Source: JANQIV01 sp050117315
GTDB taxonomy: Bacteria > Bacteroidota > Ignavibacteria > Ignavibacteriales > Melioribacteraceae
Assembly: GCA_050117315.1 (NCBI GenBank)
Contig: JASFMY010000083.1
Span: forward strand, 1-30,077
DNA length: 30,077 nucleotides
Reading direction: 5' to 3'
This document shows positions 1 through 8,609 of this stretch, piece by piece. How positions within the stretch are numbered: position 1 is the first letter of the stretch; every line of letters starts with the position of its first letter. A program made the translations under genes and the position numbers. The notes below the pieces were generated by a model that was given only the letters and a program-made list of their open reading frames with translations, had not been told where the DNA came from and did no database searches.

Positions 1-314
1 AAGATAATTTTGAAATAACATTTAATATGCTCAACAACGAGGGAAATCAAATTGAAGAAGATCATCCACTTGTTGAAACATTAAAGAAGGCGGAAGTGGA
101 AGCGGGAATTTCTCCCGATGTTTCTGCTATGACTGCTGCCTGCGATGCCTGGCAGTATGTTCATAGGTTGAAAGTTCCGACGGTTGTAGTTGGAGCCGGG
201 AGCTTAAGCCATGCCCATTCCAACATTGAACAAATAGACATTAACGATATTCGTAAAATGGCAAAAGTATTGGTTCATTTTATAGATGAATGGTGCGGTC
301 TGGTTGAAGTCTAA
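1..314 (+). CDS. M20-family metallopeptidase, C-terminal fragment
   Basis: The reading frame is open from the window edge (first full codon at base 3) to TAA at 312-314, so the true start lies upstream; the ATG at 27 is internal. The visible part, about 104 residues, matches the C-terminal end of M20 metallopeptidases (ArgE/DapE/CPG2 type). A glycine-rich strand (VVVGAGSLSHAHSNIEQI) carries the histidine that in this family is the last metal ligand, and it is followed by the closing helix ending in FIDEW. Family members hydrolyse an amide bond in acylated amino acids or small peptides, usually in the cytoplasm with two metal ions. The substrate cannot be judged without the N-terminal half. 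A 272-base AT-rich gap with no recognisable feature separates it from the next gene. Confidence 0.75.
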   Translation, partial: DNFEITFNMLNNEGNQIEEDHPLVETLKKAEVEAGISPDVSAMTAACDAWQYVHRLKVPTVVVGAGSLSHAHSNIEQIDINDIRKMAKVLVHFIDEWCGLVEV

Positions 315-586
315 AAAATTTTATCATTTTTATTTAGGTCTCCATAGATATTCAAAATAGAAAACCATCTTTCAACTTTATAATTATGTCAATGATCTTA
401 AATACAAACAATCTTCTAAATCTTATTAAGTCAATTTTATATTTAAACTTAATGATAGGTTAAAGCTTGGTTCAGTTAATATAATGCATAAACAGGAAAT
501 ATTTTATTGGGCTTAACTAAAAAAAGATAATGCACAAAACTCTTTGAATATCAAAACACATTTTTAAATAAGATAAGGGATAAACA

Positions 587-1255
587 GTGAATTTCAAATG
601 TGAGTCAGAACTATTTTCTTACCTTGAAGAAAATGCTTATGCAGCAGTCTTTTCGGATATATTGGATGAAATGGGGGAACATTTTCAGGTAATATCGCCT
701 CATTCGAAAATTTATCCTCTAAAAGACAATTTTGTTATAGTAGGTAGAGCGATTACTTTGTTGAATGAAAATAATAGTTGTAAAGAAGAGCCTTATGATA
801 CAGTAATAAAGTGTATTGATTCTTTACCCTCAGGTTCCATACTCGTGACTACCGGCAGTGATATATTTACCGCCGGAATTATGGGAGAACTAACAGCAAC
901 AGCTTTACGTGTTAAGAAAAGTAGAGGGGTAATTGTAAATGGATATACGAGGGATGCGCGGAAATTGATTAAAATGGAGTTCCCTACTTTTGCATGGGGA
1001 GCTTCCCCGATTGATACTACCGGAAGAGTAAGGGTAGTAGATTATAATATTCCTATTATTATTGGTGGCGTGCGAATATCTCCGGGAGACCTAATATTTG
1101 CAGATCTTGACGGAATAGTAATTATACCAAAGAATTTAGAAAAAGAAGTAATAGATGAAGTAATTAAAAGAATAAGTACAGAAAATGTTGTCAGAAAAGA
1201 ATTAGCTGAAGGAAAATCAATGGCTGAAGTTTGGAATAAATATCATGTTCTTTAA
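587..1255 (+). CDS. RraA-like family protein (aldolase/decarboxylase-type)
   Basis: The 222-residue protein has the RraA/HMG-aldolase fold. The core runs from G100-E-L through RGVIVNGYTRD with R122 and D123, corresponding to the family's glycine plus Arg-Asp active-site motif. The Asp usually following the glycine is Glu here. RraA-like proteins include class II pyruvate aldolases such as 4-hydroxy-4-methyl-2-oxoglutarate aldolase, oxaloacetate decarboxylases, and the RNase E inhibitor that names the family. In a sugar-acid locus an aldolase or decarboxylase acting on a 2-oxo acid is the more likely role, but that is inference. The start is GTG at 587, chosen because AAGGGA at 575-580 sits at proper spacing and no in-frame ATG lies nearby. 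No signal peptide is visible, so it should be cytoplasmic. Confidence 0.8.
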   Translation: MNFKCESELFSYLEENAYAAVFSDILDEMGEHFQVISPHSKIYPLKDNFVIVGRAITLLNENNSCKEEPYDTVIKCIDSLPSGSILVTTGSDIFTAGIMGELTATALRVKKSRGVIVNGYTRDARKLIKMEFPTFAWGASPIDTTGRVRVVDYNIPIIIGGVRISPGDLIFADLDGIVIIPKNLEKEVIDEVIKRISTENVVRKELAEGKSMAEVWNKYHVL

Positions 1256-1455
1256 ATAATCACTAATTAAATCATATTCAATGTTTCAGAAGATTTTTAT
1301 CAATCTTAAGCTTACATCAGAACATAATTCTGAGAAGTTTTATACTTGAGTCTTGAATTATTAAATTATTTAGATGATCATATTTCATTATGAGTATGGG
1401 AGTATAAAAAAACTATAACGAAATTTAGTTAAAAGGATTCTCTTTAATTTATACC

Positions 1456-1684
1456 ATGATACGCAAAAATTATTTTTTGATATGTTCTATAATCTTGTTG
1501 TCGGTTACTACTGTTTTTTCGCTGGATAAGAAAGTAGTGGTTCTCGATGGGGGACAAGCCATGAAGATTTTTGCTCCTTATTAATAAAGAGTTTATTATA
1601 AAAGGTGCAGATGGAGTTTTGCCCACAGGTTTTTTCGGCCTCGATTAGAGCACTAAAAATGGAGAGTTTCTGTTTAATGATTAA
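1456..1684 (+). pseudogene. decayed remnant of an exported protein gene
   Basis: An ATG at 1456 opens a 42-codon frame whose first 22 residues form a clean signal peptide (basic start, long hydrophobic stretch, ending VTTVFS). It continues LDKKVVVLDGGQAM and stops at 1582. In the neighbouring frame the sequence resumes with protein-like text (INKEFIIKGADGVLPTGFF), meets TAG at 1646, then reads STKNGEFLFND before TAA at 1682. A signal peptide followed by out-of-frame coding-like sequence suggests the 5' end of a secreted protein gene, perhaps a glycosidase or binding protein, broken by a frameshift and deletion. No good ribosome-binding site is visible (AAAGGA is 19 bases upstream). The rest of the 1256-1915 gap is AT-rich with nothing I recognise. 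The original function is unknown. Confidence 0.4.
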
Positions 1685-1915
1685 TCGTTCATTTATTTTC
1701 AAATAGCCCAGAGAGAATTGGAATTTTTATGCTTTCGCACCATCTGGACTAAATGAATTGATTATTTAGTTAAAAGATGTTACTAAATAATAATGATTCT
1801 AAAAATATCTATAAAAGAGTTTCGATATGAATAAAACCAAGCCCAAATAGAGTGACAAAGAATTGATGCAATTTTTTTTATTAATAAAAACTGTATTTAC
1901 TTATGAGGAGAATAA

Positions 1916-4822
1916 ATGTGTAGAACTATTTTTACCAACAGTATCTTAATTTTGATCATTTTTTGTATGACTTCCATCAGTTTGTTTGCAAAAGGAAGTA
2001 TAGAAGGTTATGTAAGTGATTTGCAGACAGGTGATGCGCTACCAGGAGCAAACGTTATTTTCAAAGGGACTAGTATTGGGGGAACAACTGACGAAAATGG
2101 AAAGTATAGGATTCCAAATGTGTCCGATGGCTCATATACTCTTAGGGTTTCGTATATAGGTTACGAAACTCAAGAACTAGTTATAGAAATTAAAGATGGC
2201 TTAACTACTAAAGTAGATTTTGAATTAGATGCGGTAGGATTTGAGAGCCAGACTGTTGTTATAACTGCACAAGCCAGCGGTCAAAAAGAAGCAATTAACC
2301 AGCAATTATCTTCCGACCAAATTAAAAACGTGGTTTCTTCTGCTCGCATACAAGAACTTCCTGACGCTAACGCAGCAGAATCTGTAGGACGGCTTCCCGG
2401 GATATCTTTAGTTAGAGAAGGAGGGGAAGGGTCACAAATTGTTGTTAGAGGACTTTCTCCAGAGTATAACCAGATCACAATTAATGGAGTACAGATACCA
2501 GGCAACGTCTTATCATCGGGACGTTCGGTGGATCTGAGTATGATTTCCTCAAGTATGCTCGGAGGAATTGAAGTTATTAAATCTAATACACCTGATATGG
2601 ATGCGGCAGTCTTAGGGGGAACCGTTAACTTTACCATGAGAAAAGCTACGCAGACCGAGGAAGGTTATAGGTTTAATGTTCTAGCTCAAGATGGATACAA
2701 TGATTTAGATAACACTTTTTCAGATTACAAATTTATCGGTAGCGGTGAAACAAGATTCTTCGATTCTAAATTCGGAATATTCACCGAGGTAAACATTGAA
2801 AGACGGAATTTGTTATCTAATGAATTAGGAGCCACCTATTCATTAAATGCGCCGGTGCTTGGTGAGGATAATCCTACATATTTGGATGCGTTAAATCTGA
2901 GTTATATAGGAAGGGATAGGCACCGTTATGGCGCAACAATAGTGTTGGATTATGAAGATGAAGGCGTCAAAGTCGGATTAATGAACTTTCTCAGTTCAAG
3001 TGACACGAAATCACAAATAAGATCTGAAGCTTACGGACTTACAGCTAATACGCACTCATATACAACTACCGACCAACCCGGCGAACTTAATGTTATAACA
3101 AATCTCCTTGATGCCAGCAAGGAATTTGAATACTTTACCATTGATGCAAAACTTTCTCATTCCTATTCCGAGAATTCAATATCGGATGCAGTTAGTTTTT
3201 CATTTTCCCAAAGTTCTGTCGGAATAACTAACGCTAATTATCGGTATTTGGATCCTCAAAAAATTCCTGCTTTATCTGAAGATGATCCTTCAAAAACATA
3301 TTTGACTTATGCAAGTAATTACAGTAGCCTTGCCAAGGATAGAGATCTTTCAGGTTCGTTGGATTTTACATCTAACATTCTGAATTTTTCAAAAAATATA
3401 TCTGCAACCTTTAAACTGGGTGGAAGCTATAAATACAAATACAAATCATACAACCATGATCAAGCTGGTGGAAGTATGACTGTCGGGGGTGGTAATGTAG
3501 TAAGACAAGCAATATTGGATGTCTTCCCTTGGATGAAAGAAACAGTGGCAAGCGGTGCATTTCTTATGCCTATTACCGTATTTGAAGACAGCGGTTTCGA
3601 TTACGGAGAGTTTCTCGAAGGAGATTATTCTATGGGTACGCCTATAAATATAGGCCTTATGAAAGATGTTATGGAAATTATTAAACAAAATCCGACTGAA
3701 CAGTCATATACTTATCAAAAGTATCAATCAATAACAAACGATTATACGGGGAATGAATATGTTAGTGCAGCTTATATTATGCCGATTTTGAAAATAGGGC
3801 AGAGCTTCACAATGATACCAGGTGTAAGATTCCAGCAGCTTAAAACATCTTATACTGCACCACGTGGTATACAGTCCGGTGTCGATCCTACTTACTATGC
3901 TTATCAAGATACTACAATAGACAGAACTAACGGTTTCTGGTTGCCAATGGTTCAGGTTAGATATAAACCTATTTCCTGGGTGCAACTACATTTAGCTTAT
4001 ACACATACATTAAATTATCCTGCAGTCGAAGCAATTGTTCCTAAAATTAATGTGGGTGATAATAGTGTTGCATGGAATAATTCTGGTCTTAAACCTGCTC
4101 ATTCTACTAATTATGATATCGCGCTTTCCGTCTATAATAATGAGATAGGATTATTTACAATAAATGGTTTCTATAAACGTATTGAGGATTTAATCTTTTC
4201 CGTGGATAGATATATTATAGATCCGGAAGATTATCCCGGTGTCAGCGATATAAGCGATATTACAACAGGTTATTCTATAAGTACATATATTAACAATCCA
4301 TATAAAGTTGATTTGTGGGGTATAGAATTAGACTGGCAGACACACTTCTGGTATTTACCTGGACCTTTATCCGGATTGGTGTTTAACATTAATTATACTC
4401 ACACTTACTCAGAAGCAAAATACCCTCGTACTTCGGTTAACGTAGTCTATTTCCCAACTTATGAAAAAACTATAGAAGAAAGTTACTATGAGAACCGTTT
4501 GATTAATCAGCCAAAAGATATTCTAAACATGGCCATTGGCTTTGACTATAAAGGATTCTCATCCCGCATTTCAATGCTGTTGCAGTCAGACGTTTTTAAA
4601 GGAGAAAGTTACTGGCCTGAACTTAGAGTTATTACTGACGACTATGTTAGGTGGGACTTCTCAGCTAAACAGGATCTGCCATGGTTTGGAATTCAGGCAT
4701 TCTTTGATTTAAACAACATTAATAGTGCAAGAGATGTTGACATAAATCAGGGTTCAAATTTCCCGGAAGCTGAAGAGCATTATGGTTTAACTGCTAATTT
4801 AGGAATTCGATTGAGTCTATAA
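1916..4822 (+). CDS. TonB-dependent outer-membrane receptor with carboxypeptidase-regulatory-like domain
   Basis: The 968-residue protein has a signal peptide (about 1-26, ending SLFAKG), a CarboxypepD_reg-like beta-sandwich (about 28-107: GTSIGGTTDENGKYRI and GYETQELVIE), a possible TonB-box region (about 112-121) and a plug domain (about 130-245: RIQELPDANAAESVGRLPG, IVVRGLSPEYNQITINGV). A long beta-barrel follows, ending in the aromatic/leucine strand LGIRLSL. The plug wording resembles the TonB-Xanth-Caul type of receptor used for glycans. Such receptors import substrates across the outer membrane using the proton motive force through TonB-ExbBD. GAGGAG at 1905-1910 supports the ATG start. 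No SusD-like lipoprotein follows; the next gene is a T9SS-exported beta-helix protein, so the pair may replace the usual SusCD unit. Confidence 0.93.
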   Translation: MCRTIFTNSILILIIFCMTSISLFAKGSIEGYVSDLQTGDALPGANVIFKGTSIGGTTDENGKYRIPNVSDGSYTLRVSYIGYETQELVIEIKDGLTTKVDFELDAVGFESQTVVITAQASGQKEAINQQLSSDQIKNVVSSARIQELPDANAAESVGRLPGISLVREGGEGSQIVVRGLSPEYNQITINGVQIPGNVLSSGRSVDLSMISSSMLGGIEVIKSNTPDMDAAVLGGTVNFTMRKATQTEEGYRFNVLAQDGYNDLDNTFSDYKFIGSGETRFFDSKFGIFTEVNIERRNLLSNELGATYSLNAPVLGEDNPTYLDALNLSYIGRDRHRYGATIVLDYEDEGVKVGLMNFLSSSDTKSQIRSEAYGLTANTHSYTTTDQPGELNVITNLLDASKEFEYFTIDAKLSHSYSENSISDAVSFSFSQSSVGITNANYRYLDPQKIPALSEDDPSKTYLTYASNYSSLAKDRDLSGSLDFTSNILNFSKNISATFKLGGSYKYKYKSYNHDQAGGSMTVGGGNVVRQAILDVFPWMKETVASGAFLMPITVFEDSGFDYGEFLEGDYSMGTPINIGLMKDVMEIIKQNPTEQSYTYQKYQSITNDYTGNEYVSAAYIMPILKIGQSFTMIPGVRFQQLKTSYTAPRGIQSGVDPTYYAYQDTTIDRTNGFWLPMVQVRYKPISWVQLHLAYTHTLNYPAVEAIVPKINVGDNSVAWNNSGLKPAHSTNYDIALSVYNNEIGLFTINGFYKRIEDLIFSVDRYIIDPEDYPGVSDISDITTGYSISTYINNPYKVDLWGIELDWQTHFWYLPGPLSGLVFNINYTHTYSEAKYPRTSVNVVYFPTYEKTIEESYYENRLINQPKDILNMAIGFDYKGFSSRISMLLQSDVFKGESYWPELRVITDDYVRWDFSAKQDLPWFGIQAFFDLNNINSARDVDINQGSNFPEAEEHYGLTANLGIRLSL

Positions 4823-4911
4823 AGCTTCGCAATTTTTTGTTTCAAACCCACTTCTAAAATATGTTCCATTCTTTGATATAAAAAATTATAAACCCGTCGA
4901 TAAAAAAAACA

Positions 4912-4920
4912 AAAGGAGGT
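4912..4920 (+). promoter_or_regulatory. orphan strong Shine-Dalgarno-like sequence
   Basis: AAAGGAGGT is a near-perfect complement to the 3' end of 16S rRNA but has no ATG, GTG or TTG at usable spacing. The next real start is 67 bases downstream and has its own site (GAGAGG). It may be a ribosome standby site or chance in an A-rich leader. Confidence 0.3.
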
Positions 4921-4986
4921 TAACTATTCTATTATCAAAATTACAAGTCACTAATTATCTAAAACAACTTAAGAGAGGTCTTTATT

Positions 4987-6639
4987 ATGAAGTTATTATT
5001 TAATGCAGTATCAATTGCTATTATAGCGATTTTACTAGTAGCGCCGTCACGCGGTAATGCTCAGGAGGTTATACCGGTTTCTCATTTGCCGATAGGAAAT
5101 CTAAATGAATTTATTATGGGTGATACCACCGAAACAGGTGAAAGAGCTCATCCAGACTGTATTTACGAACTGAAGAGAGATTCTGTTTATTTCTATACCG
5201 GTACAATGGAAATAGATTTTCCTCTTACTATTGTAGCAGAGGATGGCGATGGGGTTCTTCCGGTTATTGAGCCTGCAATTCTTACGGACGGTTCAAAACC
5301 AACTAATTTTATCAATCTTACCGGTGGTGGCCTTACATTAAAAAATCTTTATCTTTTTGCGTTGGGACCTGACGAAAGCAGAACTAATTATTGTGTGTTG
5401 ATCACAGGGACCGATATGAAAATTGTAGCGGATAGTTGCGTATTTGATTCTTGGTATGGAGCGTTTAGAGACAACTCAGGATCAAATGGATATCGTTTAA
5501 CTAATAATAAATTTAGAAATGCGCAGTCTCCCACATCCTGGTTCTGGGGAACAGTTTTGGCCGTCCGTGGTTCCACAACTCCAAGCGATACAATTTACAT
5601 CGAAAACAATACAATATTCTGTAATAACCGTGGATTTGAAATCCCATATTATAATAAACGCTTAGTTTTTAATCATAATACTGTATTTCTAAATGCAGTT
5701 ACTCCACTTACCATACATAACTGTGTTAATGGTGAAATTACAAACAACATCTTTTATGGGATGGAAGCCGAAGCACAACGTCAAGTGGAAATAGACGGAG
5801 GTTGGTTTGAAAATGACGGTGAATGCGCCGCTGTGGTTAGTTTTGATACTCTAACAACCGTAACATCTGATTTCGGTATAACAGAGTCAGATAGAAATAT
5901 TAAGATTAATAATAATGCTTATTATTGGCCTCAAGCAATTAAAGATAAATGGCAGTCAATTAACGATACAGCCTCAACTAATGCTGATTCAGTATATTTA
6001 CCTGTATGGATGAACGATAGAACATTGGGTATGCTTGCAGATAAGACAACATGGCCGAACATTGAAGCAACAAACAATCTTAATGTAGACCCGGGATTTG
6101 ATTCGGATATGGAAGCAGCTTGTCTTGAAAAATTAGTATATTATGTTGACCTTACTAGGTCCGGAGGTTTGGCAACATATCTTTGGTATTATGATCCGGC
6201 AGGAGCAAGGTACCCCATAACACAACCTATTCCGGAAGACTTGGCATACTCCAATGCAGCATTACAAAATGCCGGAACAGACGGTTATGCACTTGGAGAC
6301 TTAAATTGGTTCCCTGATCAAAAAGCTGAGTTTGATGACTTAACAAGTGTTGAAGAATTAAACGAAGTATTACCTGTTGTCTACCAATTATCGCAGAACT
6401 ATCCTAATCCTTTCAACCCGACTACCAATATAAAATTCAGTATTCCTGAGTATGGTAATTTCAAATTAAAAGTATTTAATATACTTGGAGAGGTTGTAGC
6501 TGAATTACATAATGGTATATTAAATGCAGGGCAATACAAAGTAACATTTGATGCTGCCAAATTAGTCTCCGGTGTTTATTTCTATAGTCTGCAAGGAAAG
6601 AATGTAAACATAACGAGAAAGATGATGTTGATCAAATAG
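4987..6639 (+). CDS. secreted right-handed beta-helix protein with T9SS type A sorting domain
   Basis: The 550-residue protein starts with a signal peptide (about 1-25, ending SRGNAQ). The middle (about 45-330) is rich in short strand repeats with asparagine ladders (YRLTNNKFRNA, IYIENNTIFCNNRGF, LVFNHNTVFLN, GEITNNIFYG), typical of right-handed parallel beta-helices such as pectate lyases, chondroitinase B and DUF5123-like proteins. The last 85 or so residues form a type IX secretion sorting domain (QNYPNPFNPTTNIKFSIP, VFNILGEVV, LVSGVYFYSL, KMMLIK). It is therefore predicted to cross the outer membrane through the Por machinery and stay at the surface or be released. I cannot assign lyase catalytic residues; glycan binding is an equal alternative. 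GAGAGG at 4972-4977 supports the start. It follows the receptor by 164 bases and probably works with it. Confidence 0.85.
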   Translation: MKLLFNAVSIAIIAILLVAPSRGNAQEVIPVSHLPIGNLNEFIMGDTTETGERAHPDCIYELKRDSVYFYTGTMEIDFPLTIVAEDGDGVLPVIEPAILTDGSKPTNFINLTGGGLTLKNLYLFALGPDESRTNYCVLITGTDMKIVADSCVFDSWYGAFRDNSGSNGYRLTNNKFRNAQSPTSWFWGTVLAVRGSTTPSDTIYIENNTIFCNNRGFEIPYYNKRLVFNHNTVFLNAVTPLTIHNCVNGEITNNIFYGMEAEAQRQVEIDGGWFENDGECAAVVSFDTLTTVTSDFGITESDRNIKINNNAYYWPQAIKDKWQSINDTASTNADSVYLPVWMNDRTLGMLADKTTWPNIEATNNLNVDPGFDSDMEAACLEKLVYYVDLTRSGGLATYLWYYDPAGARYPITQPIPEDLAYSNAALQNAGTDGYALGDLNWFPDQKAEFDDLTSVEELNEVLPVVYQLSQNYPNPFNPTTNIKFSIPEYGNFKLKVFNILGEVVAELHNGILNAGQYKVTFDAAKLVSGVYFYSLQGKNVNITRKMMLIK

Positions 6640-6696
6640 TATCAAATGATAATACTATCTAACTAAATAGGAATTATTAAACTGGTTTTGCTGGTG

Positions 6697-6732
6697 GTCA
6701 GGCAGATAAGATTAATATTCTGCCTGCCTGAC
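6697..6732 (+). terminator. GC-rich hairpin downstream of the beta-helix gene
   Basis: CAGGCAGA (6699-6706) pairs perfectly with TCTGCCTG (6719-6726). An alternative register pairs GTCAGGCAG (6697-6705) with CTGCCTGAC (6724-6732), 9 bp. The repeat of GCCT on the right arm allows both. It lies about 60 bases after the stop codon, in otherwise AT-rich DNA, so it could end transcription of the receptor/beta-helix unit, although no T-run follows directly. Confidence 0.5.
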
Positions 6733-6746
6733 TATAAATTTATAGT
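6731..6746. promoter_or_regulatory. 16-bp perfect palindrome, operator-like
   Basis: ACTATAAATTTATAGT is self-complementary over all 16 bases and abuts the hairpin at 6697-6732. The remainder of the 395-base gap 6640-7034 is AT-rich with only a short weak stem (GTTTC AGG GAAAC near 6879) and nothing else I recognise. The palindrome may be a regulator-binding site for the downstream cluster or simply an extension of the termination structure. Confidence 0.3.
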
Positions 6747-7034
6747 GACATAAATTCTAATAAATCTTATACTTATTAAGGATATAAAGTCAAATAAAAG
6801 TTGCATAATAAATGCGGTGTTCGGTTTTTCAAGATATTAAACGAAGATAATAGACTTCGGAATAATAAGAATATGAAAGTTTCAGGGAAACATGAAATTT
6901 TTTAGTATCGTATCTATATAAATTTGACTATTGCCCCAAACCGATAATAGGAACTCATGACAAAAAATAGGCAACTGCAATTGTAAAGTAATTACTAAAT
7001 TTATAGATAATAATAGAGTAAAGGTTAAAATAAA

Positions 7035-7793
7035 ATGAGCATGATTATGGAAGAACTCTCGTTTTTCGACTGCAATGCATTTATCGGGAAGCATCAAAAT
7101 CCATATACTAAAGAATTTTTTGGTGCGGATATGCTCTGTGAGAAAATCAGAACATCAGGGCTCCAGAAAAGTCTGATATATCATTCGGCGTCCGTTTTGT
7201 ATGATGCTGCTTACGGAAATCAGCTACTGACTGACGAAACGAACAATAAAGCGGATTTGTATTTGGTGTGGATTGCAGTTCCGGAATTCTTTTGTAAAGA
7301 AGAAGAGACAAAAGTTTTTTTTGAAAAGGTAAAAAAGAATAATATATCAGCGATAAAAATATATCCCCGTTACCATGATTTTATTATCAATAACGGTGCT
7401 CTGGATAAAATGTTTTCAGCTTTGCAAAGCGAAAATATCCCCTTGCTCGTTGCTCAAGAAGAAATTTCATGGGACGAATTAAATTATATATTCGAAAAAT
7501 TTCCCGGATTGCCTCTGGTGTTACAAAATATTGGTTACAGGCTTGAGCGTATAGTAGCGCCGTATTTAAATAAATACGATAATTTTTATATGGATATTTC
7601 CCGCTATCAAGTACATGGGGGAATCGAATATCTTTGTTATATATATGGTTCTGAGCATCTTTTGTTCGGTAGCGGTATGCCTATCTTTTCAGCGGAAGCG
7701 ATTATGATGATGATAGATAAAGCGGATATATCTCTGTCCGAAAAACAAAATATTTCCAGTAATAATTTATTAAGGCTATTAAAAAATGGTTAA
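7035..7793 (+). CDS. amidohydrolase-fold protein lacking metal ligands (probable pseudoenzyme)
   Basis: The 252-residue protein has the length and pattern of Amidohydro_2 TIM-barrel proteins and aligns end to end with its downstream neighbour. Every metal or catalytic position is changed. The D-x-H-x-H motif on strand 1 is D12-C-N14-A-F16; the strand-5-type His is Ala (IPLLVAQE, about residue 140); the GHSG His is Asn (LVLQNIG, about 165); and the FGTDMP Asp is Gly (FGSGMP, residue 214). The reading frame is intact, so this looks like selected loss of catalysis rather than decay. It ends inside the start of the next gene (8-base overlap), implying translational coupling and probably a heterodimer or regulatory subunit. 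AAAGG at 7020-7024 precedes the first of three closely spaced ATGs. No signal peptide. Confidence 0.75.
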   Translation: MSMIMEELSFFDCNAFIGKHQNPYTKEFFGADMLCEKIRTSGLQKSLIYHSASVLYDAAYGNQLLTDETNNKADLYLVWIAVPEFFCKEEETKVFFEKVKKNNISAIKIYPRYHDFIINNGALDKMFSALQSENIPLLVAQEEISWDELNYIFEKFPGLPLVLQNIGYRLERIVAPYLNKYDNFYMDISRYQVHGGIEYLCYIYGSEHLLFGSGMPIFSAEAIMMMIDKADISLSEKQNISSNNLLRLLKNG

Positions 7794-8556
7794 GAATGAA
7801 TTCGAAATAATTGATATACATGCTCACTTAGGCCGTTACTTCCAATTCCCGATTAGGCAAAATAAAACGAAGGAAATTGTTGATACGGCAAGGTCATACG
7901 GGATAAAGAAAATGTGCGTTAGTCATACTTTTACTTTCTTGTATGATTCAATAGAAGGCAATTTACTAACACTTAATGCCGTAAAAAAATATCCTGATTT
8001 GTTTTTATTCGGCGGACTTCTCGATCCCCGTTGGGATGAGAAAAAAATTGAAAAAGAGTTTTTTAATGTTGATCCGGAAGTATCAATGTGGAATGAAATG
8101 CATCCTGCACTCCAGGAATATCCTATTTCAGGAGAAGGGTATAAGATAATTTTAGATTTGGTAAGAAAAAATCCGAAGCCTGTTCTTTTTCATACAGATC
8201 AAAACGATAGGTATTCAAAACCGGGACAGATGGAAGAATTGATGAAATTATATCCTGAAATTCCTTTTATTATTGGGCATAGCGGTAATGTTATAGGTGG
8301 ATTTGAAATTGCTGTTGATATTATAAAAAAATATGACAATGCTTTTTTGGATAGTACTTTTTCAAGGAATTATCTAGGAATAATGAAGTGGATGATACAA
8401 AAGGTTGGAGCAGAAAAAATTCTTTTCGGAACTGATATGCCTTTCTTAAATGGTGCCGCCGAGATAGGGAAAATGTATGAACCAGGTATAAGCGATAATG
8501 AAAGACAAAAAATATTTCATGATAACGCCGCAAAACTTCTTCAAATAAACTGCTGA
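7786..8556 (+). CDS. amidohydrolase family protein (Amidohydro_2 type, catalytically complete)
   Basis: The 256-residue cytoplasmic TIM-barrel hydrolase keeps the full motif set: D10-I-H12-A-H14 on the first strand, H136 in VLFHTD, H165 in FIIGHSG and D217 in ILFGTDMPF. In Amidohydro_2 proteins these bind one or two divalent metals and activate water. Known members are lactonases, decarboxylases and hydratases of sugar acids or aromatic-derived acids. In this locus a lactone or acyl-sugar substrate is plausible, but the sequence does not show which. Its ATG lies within the last codons of the metal-less paralog, so the two are surely co-translated. The RraA-like gene upstream recalls pathways pairing such a hydrolase with an RraA-type aldolase, which is only suggestive. 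Confidence 0.85.
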   Translation: MVKNEFEIIDIHAHLGRYFQFPIRQNKTKEIVDTARSYGIKKMCVSHTFTFLYDSIEGNLLTLNAVKKYPDLFLFGGLLDPRWDEKKIEKEFFNVDPEVSMWNEMHPALQEYPISGEGYKIILDLVRKNPKPVLFHTDQNDRYSKPGQMEELMKLYPEIPFIIGHSGNVIGGFEIAVDIIKKYDNAFLDSTFSRNYLGIMKWMIQKVGAEKILFGTDMPFLNGAAEIGKMYEPGISDNERQKIFHDNAAKLLQINC

Positions 8557-8609
8557 TTTTCTCATAATTTATGTTCTTTGAACAGTTGTGAAAACATGAA
8601 TTTAATAAT

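Noticed and set aside
2281..2637. 118-codon minus-strand frame within the TonB receptor gene
   Set aside because: It is antisense to a well-supported coding region and its translation resembles no protein.
1916..6639. SusC/SusD pair
   Set aside because: The second gene is a beta-helix protein with a T9SS sorting domain and has neither a lipobox nor SusD-type helical repeats.
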